64,000 bases of DNA, taken from assembly GCA_965246995.1 (NCBI GenBank), contig OZ252008.1:434001-498000 (forward strand), in the 5' to 3' direction. Of this stretch, positions 52,961 through 61,999 are shown piece after piece (position 1 is the first letter of the stretch; every line of letters begins with the position of its first letter). The notes beneath the pieces were generated by a model. That model was given only the letters and a program-made list of their open reading frames with translations. It had not been told where the DNA came from and searched no databases. Both the position numbers and the translations under genes were made by a program. The stretch is from VXRJ01 sp965246995. GTDB lineage: Bacteria > Acidobacteriota > Vicinamibacteria > Vicinamibacterales > UBA8438.

Positions 52961-53574
52961 GCCTTCAGGCGCGCTCCGGGCGTCTTCGAAGGTCGGGCTA
53001 ACGCCGAGCTTCCCGGCAGTCCCCGGGTTGGTTGTCTCGTATAGTTCCTGTGCCCATTGGAAGGCGGAACGGAGGACCGGGCACTCGACTCGCAACTGAT
53101 CGGGCGTCACGATCTCCTCGGGCCGGCCGCCGACCACCGGCTTCACGCTCTAGTTCGGGGGCGTCTGCTTCGGCTCAAACCAGATCGGCTTCTGGCCCCA
53201 GCGGCCGTTCGCGGCCGCTTTCGTTGCCGCACCGGGAAGCCGACGTACAAGCGGCTGCAAATGCTTGTCAGCCAGGACTACATGGCCTTGTCAGAGCTTG
53301 GTATAGCCGTAGCCGTTCTCAATAACATTCCGGTGCAGATACTTGCCACTCTTGCAATACTGCGTGAGCTCCTTCCCGTATGGTCGGCCGCCAATCGTCC
53401 GCCGCACCGGCGGGTGCCGACACGACACTGTATTCGCGGACCAATTCGATACCCTCAATACCCGCAAATGCCTCCGCGACCGTGTCCGTGTCGCGTCCGC
53501 TGCGATCTTTCTCCAACAAGCACAACACTAAGCGAAACCGTGTTTCAGAAAGCGGTGGTCTGGGTCTAAAATCG
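52961..53574. other. Stretch without a convincing gene; minus-strand coding scraps
   Basis: On the complement, two short frames look coding-like but have no starts: one reading WGQKPIWFEPKQTPPN to a stop near 53154, and one from about 53528 to 53319 reading DTVAEAFAGIEGIELVREYS. Neither is recognised. They may be pieces of genes destroyed by the IS1380 insertion on the right. Confidence 0.35.
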
Positions 53575-53578
53575 TTAG

Positions 53579-55282
53579 CCCGGATAATTCAGGAAGGGTC
53601 CGATTACGGTAGAAAAAAAGAACCCCCGCGTGGTATAAATGGCTTGTTCACAGACATTTACCCACCACGAAGGCCCTTACGTGACGATCAATACGATACC
53701 ACAGACTGTCCTCTTTCCGGATCTCTTCGACAAGCCCCTCGTCGCGACGTTCGACCGCCAGCACGCGAGTTCCGATGGCGGCGCCGTCCTGCTCAAGGCG
53801 GCGGAGCGCGTGTATGGGTTGGTGGCGGGTTTCGCCCGGTGTCTGGTGGACCGACGAGAGCCCGGGAAGATCCGGCACACGCTGGCGGAGTTGCTCGGAC
53901 AGCGGATCTTCGGCATTGCCTGCGGTCATCCCGATGGCAACGACGCCAACCATCTCGCCGCCGACCCGATCCACAAGCTGCTGCTCGGGCGGGACCCGGT
54001 CGCCGGCGAGGCGTTGGCCTCGCAGCCGACGATCTCTCGGTTCGAGAACGGTGTCGGCCGGTCCGCCCTCTACGAGCTGGGACGCGAGCTGGCGATGCGG
54101 GTCATCGAGCGGCATCAGCACCGGCTGGACGGGCGGGCGCGGCGCATCACGATCGACCTGGATCCGACCGACGACGCGACGCACGGCGCCCAGCAGCTCA
54201 CCTTCTTCAACGGGCACTACGATCGCTGGTGCTACCTGCCGTTGCTGGCGTTTCTGACCTTCGACAAGGAACGCGAACAGTATCTGTGCGCGGCGGTGCT
54301 GCGGCCCGGCAATGTGCCGGCCACCCGCGGGACCGTGGGCGTGTTGTGCCGGCTGCTGCCCCTGCTGCGGCAGGCCTTTCCCCAGGCGCGGTTTCTCGTC
54401 CGGCTCGACGGGGGCTTTGCGACACCGGAGATCTTCGACTTCCTGGATGCCGAGCCGCGGCTCGACTACGTGGTGGCCATGGCCAGGAACGCCGTGTTGC
54501 AGCGCCACGCCGAGCCCGCCCTGCTCGTGGCGCAGGCCCAGAGCGCGGCCAGCGGCCAGACCGCGCAGGTCTACGCCGACACCCGTTATCGGGCCCGCAC
54601 GTGGGACCGCGACCGCCGCGTCGTGATCAAGGCCGAGGTCGTCCGGCTCGGCGACCGCGCCCCGCGCGACAACCCGCGCTTCGTCGTGACCAATCTGCGC
54701 CAGACGCCGCGCTTCCTCTATGAACGGATCTACTGCGCCCGCGGCGACATCGAGAACCGCATCAAGGAACTGCTCGATGGCCTGCAGATCGACCGCACGA
54801 GCTGCTGTCGCTTCTGGGCCAATCAACTGCGCGTGCTGCTCACCGCCGCCGCCTACGTGCTGATGCAAGAACTCCGGCTGCGCGCGGCGCGCACCGCCTG
54901 TGCCCGCCGCCCAAGTGACGTGGCTGCGCGACCGGCTCCTCAAATTGGGGGCGCACGTCGTCGGCTCGGTCCGCCGCGTGGTCCTGCACCTGCCGACCGC
55001 CACACCGGACCTCCACGCCTGGCGGCACATCGCGCTGGCACTCGGCGCCCGCCCCGGATAGACCCCAGACAGCGCCCGTCAGCCGCGCATACACGCAGCC
55101 CAACGGCGAACCGAGCCCGCCCATGGCGAAGCCGTCCCTGGACGGCCCCATACCCAGGCCTTCCGCACCGGCAATCAGTCTCTATCCCGCCGGCGCTCGA
55201 CGAAAACGACGCCCGGCGGGCCGTGTGCGCGACGATCACACCGTCCGAGGGGCCATCTTGGAGCCTTCAGGAATAGTCCGGG
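53579..55282 (+). mobile_element. IS1380-family element, copy 3, with TTAG target duplication
   Basis: Ends CCCGGATAATTCAGGAAGG and CTTCAGGAATAGTCCGGG are flanked by TTAG at 53575-53578 and 55283-55286. Over most of its length it is nearly identical to copy 2 (21221-22941). Confidence 0.87.
53639..55276 (+). CDS. IS1380-family transposase (copy 3), C-terminus replaced by a frameshift
   Basis: Identical in all catalytic blocks to copy 2 (RRITIDLDPTDDATHGAQQL, FLVRLDGGFATPEIFDF, YCARGDIENRIKELLDGLQI). At about 54906 an extra base (GCCCGCCGCCC in place of GCCCGCGCCC) shifts the frame, so the last ~50 normal residues are lost and ~125 unrelated, proline/arginine-rich residues are read instead, up to 55276 near the element end. 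The protein may be inactive or altered. Confidence 0.85.
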   Translation: MACSQTFTHHEGPYVTINTIPQTVLFPDLFDKPLVATFDRQHASSDGGAVLLKAAERVYGLVAGFARCLVDRREPGKIRHTLAELLGQRIFGIACGHPDGNDANHLAADPIHKLLLGRDPVAGEALASQPTISRFENGVGRSALYELGRELAMRVIERHQHRLDGRARRITIDLDPTDDATHGAQQLTFFNGHYDRWCYLPLLAFLTFDKEREQYLCAAVLRPGNVPATRGTVGVLCRLLPLLRQAFPQARFLVRLDGGFATPEIFDFLDAEPRLDYVVAMARNAVLQRHAEPALLVAQAQSAASGQTAQVYADTRYRARTWDRDRRVVIKAEVVRLGDRAPRDNPRFVVTNLRQTPRFLYERIYCARGDIENRIKELLDGLQIDRTSCCRFWANQLRVLLTAAAYVLMQELRLRAARTACARRPSDVAARPAPQIGGARRRLGPPRGPAPADRHTGPPRLAAHRAGTRRPPRIDPRQRPSAAHTRSPTANRARPWRSRPWTAPYPGLPHRQSVSIPPALDENDARRAVCATITPSEGPSWSLQE

Positions 55283-55413
55283 TTAGTGATGCGAAGCCAC
55301 ACCTGTTGAGGCGGCGGCACGACCTCCAGAACCAACATAAGCCACGCCACCAACACCATCGTGACGATGCCGCCGATCCGGCTCCAGACGGCCGGACCTG
55401 ACAACCACGTCAT
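55283..55413 (-). pseudogene. Small membrane-protein fragment cut by IS1380 copy 3
   Basis: From the ATG at 55413 the product starts MTWLSGPAVWSRIGGIVTMV LVAWLMLVLEVV, one membrane helix, and runs into the inverted repeat of the IS. No family is recognised. Confidence 0.35.
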
Positions 55414-55578
55414 TGGGTGAACCCTCTCACCGCTTGGCAGGTTGCTGAGATTCGCCCCATGAGCGTCAGAGACATTACCCCACCGAGACCGGGAGGCACC
55501 GCGCCGTCGGGCGCGGCCTCGCTGCGCACCGTTGGCGCCGCCGGATCCTGCCACCTTCGTTGTCGAAGTGCCACGGGC

Positions 55579-55833
55579 TCATAGGGCAGACGTGAGTTCC
55601 CGTAGCTCCGGTGACACGTCGATGTAGTGTCTCGGTTTGACGGGGTCGCCGATCGTGGAAACCGCGAAGCGGTATTCGCATTGGCTCGTGAAGCATATCT
55701 TCTTGGTGAACCACGCACGCGGGCCGGCGTGAGGGTCAAACCAGTCTTCCTGCGTGGCGATGCAGCCCGAGCTGTCCTCGTAGTGAACTGGACCATGGCA
55801 GACGTGCACTACGGTGTCGATCTGGCCTGAGTC
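55579..55833 (-). pseudogene. C-terminal fragment of an unknown gene, truncated by an IS630-family element
   Basis: The frame enters from the IS border at 55834 and reads VVHVCHGPVHYEDSSGCIAT, EDWFDPHAGPRAWFTKKICF and KPRHYIDVSPELRELTSAL to the stop at 55579. Codon use is gene-like and cysteines are conserved-looking, but the 5' part is not found on the far side of the IS cluster. Confidence 0.4.
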
Positions 55834-55835
55834 TA

Positions 55836-56984
55836 GTGTAGTGTCCCGTAAATAGATGATATATTAGTGGGCAACCTTTGGTGCCTGGAGGTATGCCCAT
55901 GCCACGCGGTCGCCCCGTTGCTCCCATCATGCTCAGCGCGAGTGAGGAATCGGAACTGCAAAGCCTCGCCCGCTCCCGAACCTTGCCGCATAGTCTGGTG
56001 TTGAGAGCCCAGATGGTGCTGGCCTGCGCCGAGGGCGTGCCAGGCTCGACCGTAGCCCGGCGTCTGGGTGTCACCAATACAACCGTCGGCAAGTGGCGAA
56101 AGCGCTATCGCGAACAGGGTATCCCCGGACTCCACGATGAACTGCGTCCGGGACGCCCCCGCACGCATGAGGATGAACGTGTTGCCGAAGTCATCAACAC
56201 GGCCCTGCGAACCGAACCGCCGGATGCTTCGCACTGGAGCGTTCGTTCGATGGCGGAACACACGGGTGTCTCCAAGAGCACCGTCCACCGGTGGTTCGAT
56301 CTGTTCGGCGTCCAGCCGCATCGCCAGCGGCATTTCAAGATTTCCAACGACCCGTTCTTCGTCGAGAAGGTCCGCGACATTGTGGGTCTCTACCTCAATC
56401 CCCCAGACCACGCCGTGGTGCTCTCGGTCGATGAGAAGACCCAGATTCAAGCGCTTCAGCGAACCCAGCCCGTCTTGCCCATGGGCCTTGGTTACGTCGA
56501 AGGCGTCACCCATGATTACAAACGTCACGGCACCACCACGCTGTTTGCGGCGCTCGATGTCGCCACCGGGAAAGTCATCACACGCTGCAAACGGCGACAC
56601 CGTCATCAGGAGTTTCTCGCTTTCCTGCGTCAGATCGACCGCAGTGTGCCGCGCAACCTCAACGTCCACCTCATCGTCGATAACTACGCCACCCACAAAC
56701 ATCCCAAAGTCCGCGCCTGGCTCGCTCGGCGCCCCCGCTACCACGTTCACTTCACCCCAACCTACGGATCCTGGCTGAACCAAGTCGAACGCTGGTTCGG
56801 CATCATTACCCAGAAGGCCATTCGCCGAGGTTCCTTCTCCAGCGTCAAGGCGCTCGTCCGCAACATCGAGCGTTTCGTCGAACACTACAACGCCAACACC
56901 ACGCCTTTCGTTTGGACCGCCACCGCCGAGTCCATCCTCGCTAAGGTCGAACGCCTTTGCTCATATATTTCCGGGACGGCACAC
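55836..56984 (+). mobile_element. IS630-family element D1 (single-ORF type, 1149 bp)
   Basis: Starts GTGTAGTGTCCCGTAAATAG and ends CCGGGACGGCACAC, flanked by TA at 55834-55835 and 56985-56986. Identical, in reverse, to D2. Confidence 0.88.
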
Positions 56985-56987
56985 TAG
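55899..56987 (+). CDS. IS630-family transposase (D1)
   Basis: A full-length ~362-residue transposase; the ATG at 55899 is preferred because GGAGGT lies 6 nt upstream. HTH region: GVPGSTVARRLGVTNTTVGK WRKRYREQG; DDE motifs: VVLSVDEKTQIQALQRTQPV, HLIVDNYATHKHPKVRAWLA and TYGSWLNQVERWFGIITQKA with the terminal Glu. Its stop TAG at 56985-56987 is formed by the duplicated target TA plus the next base, so the element itself ends in a sense codon. Confidence 0.93.
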   Translation: MPRGRPVAPIMLSASEESELQSLARSRTLPHSLVLRAQMVLACAEGVPGSTVARRLGVTNTTVGKWRKRYREQGIPGLHDELRPGRPRTHEDERVAEVINTALRTEPPDASHWSVRSMAEHTGVSKSTVHRWFDLFGVQPHRQRHFKISNDPFFVEKVRDIVGLYLNPPDHAVVLSVDEKTQIQALQRTQPVLPMGLGYVEGVTHDYKRHGTTTLFAALDVATGKVITRCKRRHRHQEFLAFLRQIDRSVPRNLNVHLIVDNYATHKHPKVRAWLARRPRYHVHFTPTYGSWLNQVERWFGIITQKAIRRGSFSSVKALVRNIERFVEHYNANTTPFVWTATAESILAKVERLCSYISGTAH

Positions 56988-58196
56988 TGGTCCGTCACGT
57001 CATAATCTTCGGATATACGGACTTGAGTTTACAGCGCGCATCGTCGACCTTCATCTGCCAGTCCACGCCGCGTTGCCTGCCATTGACGTCGGTGGACCAC
57101 GCCGACACTTCGTCGTGGAGCGTCTTGAGTTCGCCGATGCGACGCCGGCGAAGGCATTGGCGCGTCATCGAGCTCAGTTCGTTCTCCGCGATGTTCAGCC
57201 AACTCCCGTGTTTCGGCGTGTGGCAGAACTCGATGCGACGAACCAGTTGCCGTGCCCGGGTCGGCTCGAACACTTCGTAGAAGGCGCCCTTCGTGTGCGT
57301 GTTGAGGTTGTCGCTCACCAAGGTGATCTTCTCGCATTCGGCGTAGCGTCCTTCCAGCAGGCCGGCGACCTCCAGCGCCCAGTCCACCTTCGTGCGCCGG
57401 GCCCGGGCCGTCGCCTGCCGCCAACCCGCCAGCGGTTCGCTGAACAGGAAGACCGAGGCCGTGCCGGCCCGTTCGTACTCGTAGTCGACACGCCGGGGAC
57501 GCTTCTTCGTGGCCGCCATCGGCGAGCGGGTTTCCTTGACCAACTGCACCGGCTGCGCGTCCATGCACACGACGGGACAATCCGGATCGTAGGGTTTCTG
57601 ATACAGATCCAAGACCTGTTCCATGTTCGCCACGAACTCGGCATCGGCCTGCGGCGGGATCACCCAGTACTCGATTTTCCGCTGCGTCATGCCGTTTTTT
57701 TCAGCGTCCGCCGGATGGTTTCGTGGCTGATCGACTCGACGACCCCCAACTCGACGACCCGGCGCGCCAACAGGCGCAACGACCAGTTCGCGTAGCCCTT
57801 CGGGGGCGGCCCCAGACGCAGGGCGATGACCTGCGCCTCCTGTTCGCCGTCGAGCAGCTTCTCGACCGGGGGTGATTCGCGTCGTTTTCGCTCCAGCGCC
57901 TGTTCGAAGCCTTTCAGCACGCACCGTTGGCGAATGTTCTCGACCGTCTTGGTGCGGCACGAAAAGGCCTCGGCGACCCGCTGGTCGGTCCACGCCGGCC
58001 CGTCCGCATCGGCCTTCAAGAGAATCTGCGCGCGGCGCACTTTCTCGCTGCTCCCGTTGAGCTTGCGGACCGTCTGTTGACAGACCTCGCGTTCCTGGGC
58101 TGTGAGTCGAACGATGTACCTCTTTTGCGGCATGGAAACTCTCTCGGTTCGAGACGAGCTCCCCAATAGTCCTAATGTTTATTGATGGCACAGCAC
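56987..58196 (-). mobile_element. IS630-family element, copy C (two-ORF type, 1210 bp)
   Basis: Same ends and length as copy B; flanked by TA at 56985-56986 and 58197-58198, both shared with D1 and D2. Confidence 0.9.
56995..58133 (-). CDS. IS630-family transposase OrfA/OrfB with -1 frameshift (copy C)
   Basis: OrfA 58133-57687, seven-A slip site at 57695-57701 on the coding strand, OrfB down to 56995. Nearly the same protein as copy B. Close to the first catalytic Asp it reads VVCMDAQPVQ where copies A and B have VVCMDEQPVQ, and KETRSPM instead of KETRPPM. The Glu to Ala change next to the catalytic Asp may reduce activity. Confidence 0.85.
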
Positions 58197-59284
58197 TAGT
58201 GTGCCGTCCCGGAAATATATGAGCAAAGGCGTTCGACCTTAGCGAGGATGGACTCGGCGGTGGCGGTCCAAACGAAAGGCGTGGTGTTGGCGTTGTAGTG
58301 TTCGACGAAACGCTCGATGTTGCGGACGAGCGCCTTGACGCTGGAGAAGGAACCTCGGCGAATGGCCTTCTGGGTAATGATGCCGAACCAGCGTTCGACT
58401 TGGTTCAGCCAGGATCCGTAGGTTGGGGTGAAGTGAACGTGGTAGCGGGGGCGCCGAGCGAGCCAGGCGCGGACTTTGGGATGTTTGTGGGTGGCGTAGT
58501 TATCGACGATGAGGTGGACGTTGAGGTTGCGCGGCACACTGCGGTCGATCTGACGCAGGAAAGCGAGAAACTCCTGATGACGGTGTCGCCGTTTGCAGCG
58601 TGTGATGACTTTCCCGGTGGCGACATCGAGCGCCGCAAACAGCGTGGTGGTGCCGTGACGTTTGTAATCATGGGTGACGCCTTCGACGTAACCAAGGCCC
58701 ATGGGCAAGACGGGCTGGGTTCGCTGAAGCGCTTGAATCTGGGTCTTCTCATCGACCGAGAGCACCACGGCGTGGTCTGGGGGATTGAGGTAGAGACCCA
58801 CAATGTCGCGGACCTTCTCGACGAAGAACGGGTCGTTGGAAATCTTGAAATGCCGCTGGCGATGCGGCTGGACGCCGAACAGATCGAACCACCGGTGGAC
58901 GGTGCTCTTGGAGACACCCGTGTGTTCCGCCATCGAACGAACGCTCCAGTGCGAAGCATCCGGCGGTTCGGTTCGCAGGGCCGTGTTGATGACTTCGGCA
59001 ACACGTTCATCCTCATGCGTGCGGGGGCGTCCCGGACGCAGTTCATCGTGGAGTCCGGGGATACCCTGTTCGCGATAGCGCTTTCGCCACTTGCCGACGG
59101 TTGTATTGGTGACACCCAGACGCCGGGCTACGGTCGAGCCTGGCACGCCCTCGGCGCAGGCCAGCACCATCTGGGCTCTCAACACCAGACTATGCGGCAA
59201 GGTTCGGGAGCGGGCGAGGCTTTGCAGTTCCGATTCCTCACTCGCGCTGAGCATGATGGGAGCAACGGGGCGACCGCGTGGCAT
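58196..59284 (-). CDS. IS630-family transposase (D2)
   Basis: Identical in predicted sequence to the D1 transposase, with all DDE motifs. The stop again uses the flanking TA. Confidence 0.93.
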   Translation of the reverse strand: MPRGRPVAPIMLSASEESELQSLARSRTLPHSLVLRAQMVLACAEGVPGSTVARRLGVTNTTVGKWRKRYREQGIPGLHDELRPGRPRTHEDERVAEVINTALRTEPPDASHWSVRSMAEHTGVSKSTVHRWFDLFGVQPHRQRHFKISNDPFFVEKVRDIVGLYLNPPDHAVVLSVDEKTQIQALQRTQPVLPMGLGYVEGVTHDYKRHGTTTLFAALDVATGKVITRCKRRHRHQEFLAFLRQIDRSVPRNLNVHLIVDNYATHKHPKVRAWLARRPRYHVHFTPTYGSWLNQVERWFGIITQKAIRRGSFSSVKALVRNIERFVEHYNANTTPFVWTATAESILAKVERLCSYISGTAH

Positions 59285-59347
59285 GGGCATACCTCCAGGC
59301 ACCAAAGGTTGCCCACTAATATATCATCTATTTACGGGACACTACAC
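58199..59347 (-). mobile_element. IS630-family element D2 (single-ORF type, 1149 bp)
   Basis: Inverted identical copy of D1, flanked by TA at 58197-58198 and 59348-59349. The right border CTAG (59347-59350) is at once the start of the next element. Confidence 0.88.
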
Positions 59348-59350
59348 TAG

Positions 59351-60258
59351 CAGCCTGTGGCAAAAGTCGCGGATAGGGATCGACAGGACCGATCCCGCGT
59401 ACTACACTGCTGCCCATGGCAATGGGCAAACGCCGCCGTCGCGCGCGGCAGCCGTCGATGTGGGTGGCCAGCGGCGACCTGCCGCGAGGCGGAGGTCATC
59501 CGTTCTACGAACGATTGAATCGTGTTCTCGACGAGGCGGGTTTCGACGCCTTCGTCGAGGGACTATGCGGGGCGTTCTACGCTGCGCGGATGGGCCGCCC
59601 GAGTCTACGGCCGGGACGGTATTTCCGTCTGCTGTTCATCGGCTATTTCGAAGGGTTGTCCTCCGAGCGGGGGATCGCGTGGCGGGTGGCCGATTCGCTG
59701 AGTCTGCGGTCGTTTCTGGACCTGGACGTGACCGAGGCGGCGCCGGACCACTCGACGATGTCGCGCACGCGGCGGCTGATCGACGTGGAGACGCACGTGG
59801 CGGTTTTCACGTGGGTGTTGGAGCGGCTCGCCGCTGCGGGCCTGTTGCGGGGGAAGACGGTCGGCATCGATGCGACGACGCTGGAAGCGAACGCGGCGAT
59901 GCGGAGCATCGAGCGTCGGGACACGGGCGAATCCTACGAGGCGTTCATTCGGCGGTTGGCGGAAGCGTCGGGGGTGGAGACACCGACACAGGCGGATCTG
60001 GCTCGGTTCGACCGGTCTCGGAAGAACAAGAAGACGTCGAACAAGGAGTGGAAATCGCCGCAGGACCCGGGACGCGAAGATCGCGTCGTCCACTCCGCTG
60101 CTGGTTCTACTCCGTCCTGCCGCCGACTGCTGGTCGATGCCGCGCGGGTCCGAGCCCGTTCGGGTCGGACGCGCGTACACAAAGGAGACGGTGTGCCGCC
60201 GGGCGTGAACGCTGTGGCTGCCGACGCTGGTCCTCCGCCTCGGACCAGCGCCGTCTGA
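59351..60258 (+). mobile_element. IS1182-like element, left part only
   Basis: Begins CAGCCTGTGGCAAAAGTCGC right after CTAG (59347-59350). No matching right end is found; the sequence becomes unrecognisable after about 60150, so the element is truncated. Confidence 0.65.
59416..60150 (+). pseudogene. IS1182-like (DUF772) transposase, frameshifted and 3'-truncated
   Basis: Complete N-terminal part: MGRPSLRPGRYFRLLFIGYF, RGIAWRVADSLSLRSFLDLD, APDHSTMSRTRRLIDVETHV, and KTVGIDATTLEANAAMRSIE with the first catalytic Asp. At about 60066 an extra G shifts the frame inside the conserved PQDPDAKIA block, and the rest of the catalytic domain is missing. Confidence 0.8.
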
Positions 60259-60590
60259 CTGGACCGGGAGAACACGCGCCGGGTATCTCTCGACCGCACT
60301 CTGCAGGAATCTGGAGGTCGCTCCGTCGGTCGCGGTGCTGACGAAGCTCGTGGCGTTGCGCGACCAGACCACCCACCACCGCGAGTACGCGCCGGCGGTA
60401 TCGGGTGGTGCCGGCACTCACCGACCAGCCTCCGCGTCGATCCGGTTGGCGACCGGCGTGCTTGACTTGGCTGGTTCGTCCCCGCCTCCGTGTTTATGGG
60501 GCGGCCCGTCTGCTTGCGGGTCGAGTGCCGGCGCGCCGGACCGTTCGTGTCGGGACGAAGACGTCGACGCGAATCGAATGGCTTGACCTA
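60259..60590. other. Non-coding stretch before the efflux operon
   Basis: No gene, remnant or RNA could be supported here. It separates the transposon cluster from the promoter at 60591. Confidence 0.4.
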
Positions 60591-60634
60591 TTGACATCCG
60601 ATAGATCTGGCGGTATTCTATCGGAAGTCGATAG
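60591..60634 (+). promoter_or_regulatory. Sigma70-like promoter overlapped by two dyads, efflux operon
   Basis: TTGACA (60591-60596), 17-bp spacer, TATTCT (60614-60619). CCGATAG (60598-60604) pairs with CTATCGG (60618-60624), and CTATCG (60618-60623) pairs again with CGATAG (60629-60634). A bound repressor would cover both the spacer and the -10. The adaptor start is 50 bp after the -10. Confidence 0.65.
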
Positions 60635-60669
60635 GAAACAGAGGTTCGCAGAACGACAGGGTACTTGCC

Positions 60670-61923
60670 ATGGACATCTCTCGACCCGATCTCGCACGGA
60701 AGAAGAAGCTACGCCAGGCTCTGTATGCCGCAACCGCGGTCATCGTGGTCGTCGTCATCACGACCGGTGTCTCGAGCCTCGAGCCGGCGGCGCCGCGCGT
60801 CGACCCCGACACCATCTATCTCGACACGGTGCAGCGCGGCCCGATGGTGCGGCAGGTGCGCGGCACCGGCACGCTGGTCCCCGAACAGATCCGCTGGATC
60901 CCCGCCACCACCGACGGCACCGTCGAGCGGATCGTGATCCGCCCCGGCGCCCTCGTCGCGCCCGACACCGTCATCCTCGAGCTGAGCAACCCCGAGCTGG
61001 AGCAGTCCGTGCTCGAGGCGCGGCTGAATCTCGAAGCGGCGGAGGCGCGCTTCAGCAACCGGCAGGTGGAGGTGGAGCGCGATCTGCTTAACCAGCGCGC
61101 CACGCTCGCCACCATCGAGGCGCAGCTCAAGACGGCCCGCCTGCAGGCGGACGCCGACGGGCAACTCTTCACCCAGGGCCTCGTCTCGTCGCTCCAGCTC
61201 CAGCAGTCGCAGTCGGCCGAGCAGGAGTTCGATACGCGCTACGCGCTCGAGCAGGAACGGCTGCAGATGGCCACCGGCACCGTCGAGGCGCAGCTCGCGG
61301 TCGAGCAGGCGGAGGTGGACCGCCGGCGGACGCTGTACGAGCTGCGGGGGCAGCAGATGGCCGACCTGTACGTCCGAGCCGGAATGCCCGGCGTTCTGCA
61401 GCAGGTACCGCTCGACGAAGGGCAGCGGATCACCACCGGCGCCAACCTGGCGCGGGTGGGCGACCCGACGGTGCTGGAGGCCGAGTTGCGCATCGCGGAG
61501 ACCCAGGCCAAGGACGTCCAGATCGGTCAGACGGCGGCGATAGACACCCGCAACGGCGTCATCCCGGGGTACGTCACCCGCATCGACCCGGCGGTGCAGA
61601 ACGGGACGGTGACCGTCGACATCGCCCTCGACGGCGAGCTGCCGCGCGGCGCCCGTCCGGACCTGACGGTCGACGGCACCATCGAGCTGGAACGGATGGA
61701 CGACATCCTCTTCGTCGGCCGGCCGGTGTTCGGGCAGGAGGAGAGCGTGGTCAGCCTGTTCACGGTGGAGGAGGACGGCACGCATGCATCCCGCACCCGG
61801 GTGAGCCTCGGCCGCGCCTCGGTCAACACGATCGAGGTGCTGGAAGGCCTGCAGCCGGGCGACCGCGTGGTGCTGTCCGACATGTCGACCTGGGATCAGT
61901 TCGACCGGGTGCGTATCGAATAG
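60670..61923 (+). CDS. Periplasmic adaptor (HlyD/MacA-type) of an ABC efflux system
   Basis: A 417-residue protein with an N-terminal membrane anchor (RQALYAATAVIVVVVITTGV), a barrel-sandwich half motif (VRGTGTLVPEQIRWIPATTD GTVERIVIRPG), a long coiled-coil hairpin (ARLNLEAAEARFSNRQVEVE to ...), the second half motif with VRAGMPGVLQQVPLDEGQRI, and a C-terminal beta-barrel ending VLEGLQPGDRVVLSDMSTWD. It connects the inner-membrane transporter with the TolC-type channel encoded downstream. First gene behind the dyad-controlled promoter. Confidence 0.9.
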   Translation: MDISRPDLARKKKLRQALYAATAVIVVVVITTGVSSLEPAAPRVDPDTIYLDTVQRGPMVRQVRGTGTLVPEQIRWIPATTDGTVERIVIRPGALVAPDTVILELSNPELEQSVLEARLNLEAAEARFSNRQVEVERDLLNQRATLATIEAQLKTARLQADADGQLFTQGLVSSLQLQQSQSAEQEFDTRYALEQERLQMATGTVEAQLAVEQAEVDRRRTLYELRGQQMADLYVRAGMPGVLQQVPLDEGQRITTGANLARVGDPTVLEAELRIAETQAKDVQIGQTAAIDTRNGVIPGYVTRIDPAVQNGTVTVDIALDGELPRGARPDLTVDGTIELERMDDILFVGRPVFGQEESVVSLFTVEEDGTHASRTRVSLGRASVNTIEVLEGLQPGDRVVLSDMSTWDQFDRVRIE

Positions 61924-61999
61924 GGCCGCGCTCTCGCGTCGCGCAAAAGGCGGAGACCGGTTCGGAGCAAGAGCGTCGCGTGTGAACGGAGGAATGACG

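Larger units (their letters stand above)
55836..59347. repeat. Perfect 1149-bp inverted repeat built of three abutting IS630-family elements
   Basis: Element D1 (55836-56984, plus) and D2 (58199-59347, minus) have the same length and encode identical proteins; IS630 copy C (56987-58196) lies between them. Neighbours share single TA dinucleotides at 56985-56986 and 58197-58198, so there is no spacer DNA. Confidence 0.85.

Noticed and set aside
60107..60421. Minus-strand frames in the stretch before the efflux operon
   Set aside because: Composition is that of GC-rich non-coding sequence and no motif is visible.
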